From: Paraspadella gotoi | Lineage: Eukaryota; Chaetognatha | Direction of reading: 5' to 3' | Length of the DNA stretch: 64,000 nucleotides | Assembly: GCA_051294375.1 (NCBI GenBank) | Contig: JBJCIZ010000239.1 | Location: 6,363,996-6,427,995, forward strand | Shown: positions 40,385 through 52,300 of the stretch, piece after piece | Layout: the number at the start of each line of letters is the position of its first letter | Position numbering within the stretch: the stretch's first letter is position 1 | Translations under genes and position numbers: made by a program | Notes under the pieces: model-generated | What the model saw: the letters and a program-made list of their open reading frames with translations, nothing else | The model's database searches: none | Told to the model about the DNA's origin: nothing

Positions 40385-41939
40385 GACAAGAAAGAGGAAA
40401 ATAAATGAAAGAAAGGGAAAAAAAATTGCCCGCTCGTTATTTTGTTTAAAATAGTATTAACAATTTTAAAAAAGTACATAATAATATACTTTTTTTTTGC
40501 CTCCATATTTTCAGAAAAGGAAAGAAAGAGAAAAAAGAAAGAGCTGCGTCCGGAAAGGATCGTCAACGATGTCTTTCCACAAAAAGTCGCTAGGAATGAC
40601 TCCTCTTCCTCCTCCTCCTCCTCTTCCGCTCGACGGGCGGTTTGGTTTCCACGTCTGCCGGAGGACGTCAGAGAGGAAGTCGGCGAATGCGAGGTTGTGG
40701 TCGGAGTGGTGGGATTTGTGGTTGGAGAAGATTGTGGTCGGAATCGTGGGGATTGTGGTCAAATGAGGTTATGGTTGGAGTGGTGGGATTTGTGGTCAAA
40801 TGAGGTTGTGGTCAGTTTTGTGGGATTTATGGTCAAATGAGGTTGTGGCCAGTTTTGTGGGATTTATAGTCAAATGAGGTTGTGGTCAGTTTTGTGGAAT
40901 TTATGGTCAAATGAGGTTGTGGTCGGATGGGTCCTTCCAGTTTTTCTCTCTCATTCTCCTCCTCCTCCTTTCCTTACCTTCCTCCTCCCCCTCCTCCTCT
41001 TACTCCTCCTTCAGCTCGTCTGCGAGGACCTCCTCAGCGGCGCCGTCCACCACCACAAGCAAAGCTTCGTCGATGGAACCAAATGTTCCAACGAAAGAGA
41101 CGACGTCTGCATCGAGGGACAATGCGTTAAAGGTTTGGGCCTTGTTTTCCCAAAGCGCTCCATTTCATCTTGAATTCGGAATTAAGTTACTTTCCATGTT
41201 TATAAGGTTTAAGGTGTCAGGACAAGAAGAGGATTAGGTTAAAGAATTAAGGTTAAGGATTAGGTTAAAGGATTAAGGTTAAGGATTAGGTTAAAGGATT
41301 AAGGTTAAGGATAAGGTTAAAGGATTAAGGTTAAGGATTAGGTTAAAGGATTAAGGTTAAGGATTAGGTTAAAGGATTAAGGTTTAGGATTAGGTTAAAG
41401 GATTAAGGTTAAGGATTAGGTTAAATGATTAAAGTTAAGGATTATGTTAAAGGATTAAGGTTAAGGATTAGGTTAAAGGATTAAGGTTAAAGATTAGGTT
41501 AAAGGATTAAGGTTAAGGATTAGGTTAAATGATTAAAGTTAAGAATTATGTTAAAGGATTAAGGTTAAGGATTAGGTTAAAGGATTAAGGTTAAGGATTA
41601 GTTTAAAGGATTAAGGTTAAAGATTAGGTTAAAGGATTAAGGTTAAAAATTAGTAAAAAAAGTAACTATAAGCGAATTATATGCAATTTTAACATAAGTG
41701 GGACAGACGGACGGACCGACAGACGGACCGACATACCGACCGAAAAGTGACTCATAGAGGTTGCTCCGCGAATAAAAAGAGGGAGCAGGGAAAAAGGAGA
41801 GAACGAAACAAAGTGGCTGAGCTAAGGACTTTTAAAACTAATTTCTCTTATTTTCTTCGAGAGTCATCCTTTTTTCAAATTCGTTCTCTTCCTTTGCCAA
41901 AATCATTACCCTTGAATCTTTCGACAAAGGTCTTCTTTA

Positions 41940-41970
<31 letters not shown>

Positions 41971-42411
41971 AAATGTCAGGGTTTTACCAGCCATCTTAGT
42001 CTAGGCATTTCGAGTCAGTCCTATTCCGGTGAGAGGCTTCACGAAGAGCCAAAGGCCAAAACAAATCTGAAACCGACTTTCGGCACTGTTTTCCGATAGT
42101 GCCCCTTTTTCTGTTCGCATTCCAAGTTTGACTTGTAAATTTCCGTCCGTCATTACGTCAGGGTCTCATCCGTACGTGCCCTCTGCGTAGGTACAACCAG
42201 AGACGTTTAAAAGCTAAAATTTTTGACAGCAACGAGAATAAAAAGGGATTAAAAAAAAAAATTAATTTTTTGAAATAAATCTAAAACTTGAAACGTTTAT
42301 CCGTTGTTGTTGTCGTTGTTGTTGTGAGAGAGGAAGAGAAAAATTGAGTCGTTTGTGTCGTCTGCTTGGATTTCGTCTTAATCTCCAAAGTCTGGAGTGA
42401 ATCTTGAGAAA

Positions 42412-42459
<48 letters not shown>

Positions 42460-43204
42460 AAAGAAAAAATAAAGATAAGAAAGAAGGAAAGAAAGATATA
42501 TGGAAAGAAAAAGAAAGAAAGAAAAAAGAAAGAAAGAAAAAGAAAGAAAGAAAGATATAAAGAAAGAAAATGGAAAAAAAAAGAAAGAACGGAAAAATGC
42601 AGATAAATTTTTTCTTTCAATTTCCAAGAGGACTTTTGAGTTTTGAAGAAGTAAATGTTGAGCAAAAAACTTTAATTTACGAACTGTAAAAGAAAACTCC
42701 TTCAAATTTTGAGAAAAAAAAATTTGTGTTTATATTTTATCAGAAATTTTGGTTGGAAAAATAGTTTAAAAAAAAATTAGGTCAAATTTTTTTTTCTTCT
42801 CATTTCAGACAGTCAACATCTGGATGTAAGTGTGGTTAAAAAGCGAGTGACATGGAACATGGCGAAGAGAACTCGTGAACTTGCGAAAGTGTCAATCCGT
42901 GAATGTGAGAATGGGCGGATGTGTGAATGTGTGAATGTGAATGTGTGAAAAGGCGATCGATGGGAGAAAAGTCTCATTTCTTTTGACATTTGACCTTATT
43001 ACTCCCGCCCCCCCTCTCCGCTTATCTTTCCTCCGCCTCTACTCTCCACCTCCCTTGCACCTGTCAGTCGGATGCGACGGCCGCGTGGGATCGAATAAGA
43101 TCCGCGACAGGTGCGGCGTCTGCGGCGGAGGGAACAGCGAGTGTCGGGTGCTGCAGGGAAATGTGGATGTCGACGTTGATAGGAAGCAGGTGCAGAGTGT
43201 TTTT

Positions 43205-43242
<38 letters not shown>

Positions 43243-46200
43243 TTTTTTTTTTTTTTAATTCTCTATCTTTTTCACTCTTTTTACTCTCTCTCTCTCTCTC
43301 TTATTCAAACTCTCTCTTTTTTTCATTCTCTCTCTCTCTCCCCCCTCTCTCTCTCCTTTTTTTTATGATACTCTCTTTTTTCTTTCTTTCTTCCTCTCTT
43401 CCTCTATTTCTTTTTTTTCTAACATTCATAACTAATCTTTATTAAATTTGATTTTCACTCCTCGTTTTAAACTCATCCTACCATCCATCCAATCCAATCT
43501 ATCCATCATCCATCCATCCATCCATCCATTCCATCACCCATCCACCCCCGCACCCAATTCCCCATCCCTCACCCCCAACCCCTCCCCCCTTAGCCTTCCA
43601 CGCCTCCTCCGCATCCAAAGGATCCGCAATATCTCGTGTGGAGTGGTCGCGTCGCCCCATCGCCTCGGTTACATAAAAAAAAAAATTTTTAGTTTTTTTT
43701 TTTTAAAAATGACTTATATTTTCTTTTATCAACTTTTTACAGGAATTCAAATCTGCAATCAAATTAAGAAAAACCTATTTTGAAATTTTTCGATTTTATA
43801 AGGTTAGTACTCTATATAAATTATTGCCTACTGCGAAAATTAAAACATAAAATTAATTTTTTTACTGATGGTATGTTGTTCATAATTGACTTTTAGAATT
43901 TTCGTATGTAACTTTCACTACGCCTTATTGACAGGCTTTGGTGGTTTAAGGCCTCCATATGATAGATTAATAAAGCGCCAAGAATTAAACGATTGATGAA
44001 GATCGATCTCACCGGCTTTGTGTAGACCAGCTTGGTTCCCAGATCCGAGATCTCCTTGTAGCCTCTCTCGAATATCCCGTCGAAGTAAAGGCGCTTGGAC
44101 CGCGCGGACTCCGCGACGAGGCGATGGGGCGACGCCGACCACTCCCACACGAGGATATTGCGGGGATGCCTTTTGGGGATGCGGAGAGGCGTTCTGGAAG
44201 GCTAAGTGGAGTGAAGATGATTCGCAATAGAATAAAACAAAAGAAACGGAGTCCGCGCGGTCCAAGCGCCTTTACTTCGACGGGATATTCGAGAGAGGCT
44301 ACAAGGAGATCTCGGATCTGGGAACCAAGCTGGTCTACACCAAAGCCGGTGAGATCGATCTTCAATCAATCGTTTAATTCTTGGCGCTTTATTAATCTAT
44401 CATATGGAGGCCTTAAACCACCAAAGCCTGTCCAATAAGGCGTAGTGAAAGTTACATACGAAAATTCTAAAAGTCAATTATGAACAACATACCATCAGTA
44501 AAAAAAATTAATTTTATGTTTTTTAATTTTCGCAGTAGGCAATATTTATATAGAGTACTAACCTTATAAAATCGAAAAATTTCAAAATAGGTTTTTCTTA
44601 ATTTTGATTGCAGATTTGAATTCCTCGTAAAAAGTTGATAAAAGAAAATATAAGTCATTTTTAAAAATTCTTTCATTAAGTGGGTTAAAAATTAGAAAAA
44701 CTATATTTAATATCATTTAAGGAAAAACTCACCAGTATCTTCGGAGGCGTGGGTTCGAATCCCACCGCTGCCACCACATTTAAGGAAAAACTCATGGATT
44801 TCTATGGTTGAAATCAGGAAGAGATTTTATTCTGAGAATAAAGGTGACGGTGAGACACAAGCAGGAGTCTTGTTCAATGCTCCTGAAACTAAAACAGGCT
44901 AGGTCTATTTATACTGAGAGAGAGGATCGGCGACGTGGGTAAAATTTACAGTTTTGACGATCCTGCAAGCTGATTGGTCGATTCCGGTTCCATGCTTGAC
45001 CAATCAGGATTCGGCGATTCCATTTCCGCGGAGATCGCTCGAGTCTCCGATCCGATTTGCTTTTGGTGGCTTGATACTCCTGCGATGATATGGAAAAAGT
45101 TTTTTTTTCATTTTTGACCCACTTAATGAAGGAATTTTTCAAAAAGAGTTATATTTCTTTTTATCAACTTTTTATGACGAATCCAAATCTGCAAAAAAAT
45201 CTTACAAAAAACTGTTTTGAAATTTTAACATTGGTTTAGTACTAGTATAAATATGGCCTACTGCATAAATTATAAAATTTATTATAAATTTTTTTATTAC
45301 ATAAATGTTCATTAATATAATGTTGTTCGTTCCTCACTTTTAGAATTTTGGTTGTACCAATTTCATAAACTATCGAACAATATTAATATTAATTTGAGTT
45401 CATGTGTCATAATTGATTATTGAAATTATTAATCGATCAGTTAATTAAATTATTTGTAAAATATTAAACCATTTGTTCATCAACCAATCAATAGCAACAA
45501 ATCAATCAGACGATTATTTGAAGTCAGTAAATCACCCATTTATCAATCAATCAATTACTCTGTCAATTAATCAATAAGTCTATCAATCAGTTAATCAACC
45601 AATCAATCAAACAATCCATTAATCAATCGATTAATTAAGCAGTTAATTAATTAGATGAATTTAGTAATCTTGATCGATTTATCAATAATCAATTAATCAA
45701 CCAATCAATCAATCAATCAATAAATCAACCAACCAAAAAGAAATCAACCAACCAATCAATCGATCAATCAATTTTTTTCCCCAGGTCAGGCGGACACTTT
45801 AACAGCGACGGGACCCCTTCTCGAGTCGCTCGACCTTCTTCTCAAACCGACGGACGACGACGACTTCATCGGTGGCGTGCGAGTTCGATATTCCTTTACT
45901 CTGCCCCTCAGGTTCCCTATTCTTAGTCCTAAATCCTTTAACTAATCTTTAATGCCTTCATCTGCCGCCGCTCAGGTTTCCTATTCCTTAGCCCTAATCC
46001 ATATAACCTCAATCTTTAATCCTTGCACTCTGCCCTCAGGTTCGCCTATTCTTAGCCCTAAATCCATAACCGTAATCTTTAATCCTTCACTCCCACCCTT
46101 GTGCCATACGACCCAATGCGAGGATAAATAGCCCATCAGACACTAGTCCGCCCCCCCCCACACGAAAGTGCGCAGAGCGCCGGACGATCGAGCAATCGAA

Positions 46201-48094
46201 AAATAGGGGAGCGCAGAATAACCGCCCATCCGATCCGGTCGGTCCCAGGAGAATAGTGAAATGGAACTGGCGACAGGCTCACAAAGGGTCCACTGCTTTT
46301 TCCTCTGAACACTCAGGCAGCTAGCGAGAACAAAAAAGGCCTAACAACCCTAGTAGTTTGGAACCACACCGCGCACTTGCGGCCCGCTCAGGGGATTAGG
46401 GTCTTGCCCGTCTATGACTTCAATCAATAACATATAACCGACAGGGCAGCCGTCCACAGAGCGGATGCACTTCTCCCAGTCAGTACACCTGCATGTGATC
46501 ACGCCCGAATGCAATGGGGCGAAACTGAGCTGCGTAATTTTATACAGACAACGACTGCACATCCTACGATCTCACACGCGTCCGCCGTGCCCGAACATTA
46601 CCCCAATCGAGGACGGCACAACCAAATGCGGAGCACTGACCTTCTCACCGAGCCGACGTGTTCGCCAGTTACACGACAAAAGCGGGTGAACCCGTCCCCA
46701 GAACTTGAAAAGGCTAAAGCAGGAATGGCGTTTGTGAAGGTTGGGGGTAGATAGCTGCCAGCGACTTATAGGAGTAAAAAGAGTTCGAACAAATTTTCCC
46801 GGCCCCAGGAGTGCTGTACTGCGTTAATCACAAGGATGACTCCGGTTATGATGGGCAGCCAAACACTAAGTATCCTTAGAGGGCGGTGGGGCGGAAGCGA
46901 GCTTTCTCACCTGCGGAGAGGGGAAGGCGAGGGGGTTGCCCGAGGTCTATGGAGCGGGCCCCTGTCTATGACAGAACTACGTTGGGCTGCATGCTTAAAA
47001 GGCTGCTGGGCACGGTGGCTCGGGGTGTAATAAACGAGTGGTCAGGCGAGGGATGGGGCTATCACAGCGGGGGCTAAGGCCAATACGGGCAGGAGACGAA
47101 GAATCACTTATCACCACACGAACTCTTTTCAGAGAGAGGAAATGAACTTGGTCCTGGTGCATTTCCCGGAAGAGAAACCACGGGGCTAGCTAGCGTTGTC
47201 GTATTATGGAATCTTATCTAGAATAAGATGAAACCCGATGGGTGCCACCTCCCTGTGCTGGCTGGCTAGTGAACCTCAAGTCAAGGAATTCGTGAACTTC
47301 CATAAGGTCGTAAACAGGCCCGAACACTCCTTATTAGGCTAGCGCTCGTGCGCTGCGGTGGTGTAGTATGTCGACGCGGAGGCTGTTGCCGAGGATAAGT
47401 ACTCTTAAAACGATTCCAGTCGTAGGCGTGCGCGTTGACATGGGGGCGGCGCGGAAAATGTCAGGGACTCCACTAGGGACCCGAAGGGGGACCCGTTTTA
47501 ACCAAGAGTATTGGTACGCGTAAGAATAATCGGGCATTAAAAGAAGCCTGGGGTCCGCTGCAAGTACAACCAACACAATGCAATGTGCAGTAGAATGGAA
47601 AAGGGGAAACATTGAGCTGGAGCCGGATAGCTGGCCGTGTGTGCTGGGCGACGCAGGGCGGGGACTACGTGTGCTCACGAACTGTGTTAATGGCCCGCTG
47701 CTATCGGGAGGTTTAAATCTCGAATGGTGACGCTGTCTATGGGGCGAGGGCGGGTTGATGGTGTGGGCTGCTGTGGTTGATCGGCTGACGTAGGACTGTG
47801 TTGGAGGCTGGTGCGGCGGCTGAATGCTGAGTGTAGTGTAGGCTGAGTGTCGGGGCGTGGAGCCGCCTCAGGTTCGCTATTTCTTATTTCTATTCATAGC
47901 TCTAATCCTTAACCCTATTCTAATCCATAACCTAATCTTTAATACTTCACTCTGCCCCTCTGGTTTTTAAGGGTCTTTCATTTGTAGTCTTAGCTCTAAT
48001 CCTTAACCTAATCTCTGATCCTTCACTCTGCCACTCAACTCTCAAGCACAGAAGGCACATTTTACCTAGAGCTAAAATCCGTCAGGTTTAAAAA

Positions 48095-48144
<50 letters not shown>

Positions 48145-49308
48145 ACCCTTATCCTATTTTACTTACCCCAACAGACCGGAACTGGATCCTCTCTTTCTTC
48201 CGAAGCGGAAACGATTCAAGTGGCACCGCGCGTCGCAGTCTGGATGCAGGTGAGTTCGTGGGAACTTTCTTTGTTTGGATTTTCGTAGTTTTGTTTTATT
48301 TCCATCGTTGTTTTGTCGTTTTATTGTGTGTGTCATAGTTTTTTTTTGTGTAATTTTATTTCTCTATATTTTGTTCTTATTTTTGGTCTCAATTATTAAT
48401 TTCTATTTATTTTCTTCTCGTTGTTCTTCGTTGTATTTTAAAGTTTTCCTTTTTTAATTTCCCCGCCTCCCCCGCCCCTCCGGCTCCCTTTCCTCGTTGC
48501 CCCCTCTCCCCAACCCCTCCTTTCCCTCGTTCACCCCTCCCCCTCTCCCCCCATTCTCCCCCCCATTCCCCGAACCCCCCCCCTTTCCTCTTTCTCCCCG
48601 ATTTCAGCGCTGAATGCGGCGTCGGAATAAAGAAGGACGTTTTCGGTTGCCTCGATCTCGTCTCCAAAATCGCTCGTCCCGAAAAAGTCAGGCCATCTCG
48701 ATGAATTTGATTGAATTGATTGATTGATTGATTGATCCTATTGATAGTCTGTTTTGAATATTATTTATATTATATTATTGTATATATTATTCGATTTGAT
48801 TGATTGTTTGATTTATCGTCTGCTGGAATGATATTTTTTTTAGCTCGATTGATTTGTTGATTTGAGTTTGTTCAAAAATATGAAAACGACAATCACTCCC
48901 TCTTTTTTCTATCAACTGCCCCCGTTCCCTGACGCCCGAAACCTTCCCCCCCTCCCTCGACGACGTGTCAAAAAACAAAATAAAACAAAACAAAAACAAA
49001 AAACTTAAAAACGATCATCAAATGACCACAAAAAAATGCAAAAAAAAAAAAAAAAAAAACCCAATGAATAAAAAACTACAAAAAATAAAATAAAAAAATA
49101 AAAAACTTGAAAAAAAAACAACCCAAAATGCAAAAATTACAAAAACTACAAAAAATAAACAAAACAAACAAAACAAAAGACACTGTGACGGAATCGATCG
49201 TCCGAAGCCGAAGAAAATCCCTTGCAATTCTTTTCCCTGTTTGGATCCAGAGTGGACGAGTGGAGAGTGGGAGACCTGCAACGCCTCTTGCGGACATTCT
49301 GGGATACA

Positions 49309-49344
<36 letters not shown>

Positions 49345-52300
49345 TTAATTCATCAATTACCCAATAAGCAGCATTCAATCAATCAATCAATCAATCAAAA
49401 CCAACAGCAATATATCAACGGATCACATCGTTTCTCAGATCCGCCCGATCTCCTGCGTTGTGCTACGCGGTCAGCGTCGCGTGACGCTCCCAGACTCGCG
49501 CTGCGTCTCCTCCGCCCGACCCGACGTCGCGCGGCCCTGCAACCGGAAGTTGTGCGTCTTTCGGTGGACGCTCGGACCGTGGGGCGAGTGTTCGGTCTCG
49601 TGCGGACAAGGTCGGACGAGGGAGTCGATGAAAATTTTTTTTTATTTCTTAATTTGTTCTTAAAAATTAGATTTTTTGAGACGATTAATTGTAAAATATT
49701 AATTGTAATTGTAAAATAAAACTTTTGATCATAATTTTAAAATTTAGTATAATAAAACCCAAAAAATTAAGCAATTTGTAGAATTAGAATGAGAATTAGA
49801 ATACCAATTGACATTCGATACATCCCTGCCTACTTCATTTGTCATAAACCATTAACTTCTTTTAGTTTTTAGTTTTACTCCAACCCCCTTCCTTCACCAC
49901 CTCTCCCCACCACCTAAAACTACTCTCCCTTTCTCGTACCTTGCGGTTCATTTCAAATTCATTCAAAATTTAAATCTCATTTGCATATTGCAGCACTTTG
50001 GATTATTGGTCCTAATATTTGATTTTGTTTTTCTGGAAGTTTTCTTATTAAATATTTACAACTGATATAAAAATTATCTATTCGAAAAACTCTGGACAAG
50101 CAATTATTTTATTTCTCATATTAACAATACTTTAAAAAAAGGTTCAAAAACTGATGTAGTTTTCTAAATCATATTTAGGTTTAGAGAAACGCCGCACGGT
50201 CTGTCTCCCCGAAGATTCGAGCCTCAAACCTTTCGTTTGTTTGGGCGAAAAACCGAAATCTACGACGAGGCCGTGCAAGAAGGACCCTTGCCCTTACGGT
50301 AATATTGTATTATAATTGGGGTTTATTTTGTTTTGGTGTTATGTATGGATTGTATGTATGTATCTTGATTCTTAAAACTAACTATAAACTAATCTTTTGA
50401 AGAGACAGTAATAACTGTTATGTATTAGTGACAGAACGTTCAATATAAGGAGCTTTGGTTCAGGCTGTAACAACGTGTTACACGCGGGTTAAGCCCCCCG
50501 GCCCTCTTAACTGCGAGGCGACCTCCGGGCTAGAACCCCCGACCTTCGGATTGGGAGGCGAATTACTTGCCTCCTGCACCAATGGCCGCGATGAACGGTT
50601 GGTGGATTTTAGTCCACCATACTTTTAGACCTCCCCAGTATCAAAAAATTGTCTCCCAAGTTCTCACTCGGTTCGGTTTCCCGTTATTTATCAATATTAA
50701 ATAAGTTTTAACTCAAATCTGAAAAAAAAATGTGACCGCGTATCAACCCAATGAAGCGTCAAAGTCAATTAGCGCAATCCTCGTGTGTGTAATTTTTTTT
50801 CTAAAAAAAATCTCATAATTTTCCTTATTGTTAATTTTTATAAATAATTTGCTACCAATGATTTAAAACAAATTAATTATTTAAAAGTATATTTTTAAAA
50901 CAGGGCATCTGTATAAACCGGAAAGTAAGCGTAAATAACCGAGGTAAAGGAAAAAAAATAACCGAAGTAGATATTAAAATAACCTTTCTTAAAAAAGGCT
51001 ATAGTTTTAGACCAAGCCAATTAAAAGAACTAAAACGTTAACATTTGAAGCAGTTAGCCTACAATACAGAGAGTTAGGGAGATACAGTACCAGTATATTA
51101 TATATACAATATATATAATACATATTAATATATAATATATATACATATATATTAAGTTGTAAGATATAACATAAGAATTATGTTTAGAGAAAACAAAGTT
51201 TTTATTGTTTACAAACAACAATTTTTGTTTAAAAATGGACATGGTTAAAAAAAAAAAAAGATAGACTCTTGGTTTGTTATTATTAAATTCGTTATTTTGC
51301 CCGCTGTAGGAAGTATCTATTAAGTATTTTAAATGTGTAGATCGCGGATGGGTCAGTCCTTTTTCACTGTTCTTACCCCAAAGTTATAAAAGAGACGTAA
51401 CTTACCTAAAGCTGTGAGGGATAAATTACCAATGATTCATGACATTAGTAAAAATTTAAAATGTTATATTTTCAATTTTATGATTAAGTTTAAAGTTGAC
51501 TATTTTTTAATAAGGTTTCTCTTTTTTATGTTGAGAAAGAGACTTGCTACATGATTCACGCCTCACGCCCATTTTATATGCTACTACAATAAATATTACT
51601 AAATTGATATTCTTCAAATTTCTATAAAGAAATAGCAAAGCAGAAAAATACTAGCTCTTTACGGCGTTACGGTAAAATCCTCAATAGACATGTTTCAACT
51701 CTGTGGTTGAAGAGAGAGAGAGAGAGAGAAAGAGAAGATAATGGTTGTCAACAAAGAACTAAGAAAATAAAGTAAAAGTTTTGAAAGCCAAAATGGTGAA
51801 AATGAAATTATCAAATTGTGAATAGTTTGAGTTTGCCTCACTTTCTGATTGATTTTAAAAATGACGACAAAGGAGGATTCAAAAAATGTTTATTACTGTT
51901 TTAAAATAGCCAACAAGGGAGTAAAAGCATTTGATTTGTTTGTAAACAAGCGCAATAAAACAAAATCTTGGTTAAAAATTGAACGGTCCTAAAACCATTC
52001 AAAGTTGGAGGCAACTGCCAGACAGTGATATCGAGTTGATGCTGTTTGGATCAGGGAAATCCTTTGGGGATAATGCTTAATACTACTCAAATGTCCATTG
52101 AGCCCGCTGCACCTGTCGAGAGCCCTCTTCCACCTGACAGTAAGGTGAGCAGTCATCCGTTATTGCTTTTTTTGCAACAGGATGACGGACTCCCCTTCCT
52201 CTATCCAAAGTATTCTTTTATGAGGGATGCCCGGTTCGTGGAGAGACGAACTAAGTTGCTTCAGTAGGGTTGACCTTATTTTGCTTCCCTTAACTCTGTC

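Noticed and set aside
44732-44776. Functional tRNA-Leu gene
   Set aside because: Only the 3' half is present. There is no D arm, anticodon loop or 5' acceptor strand, and the CCA is encoded.
46350-47680. Several 60-114-codon frames in the random-looking block
   Set aside because: Their density and length are what balanced random sequence gives. None has a motif or splice context.
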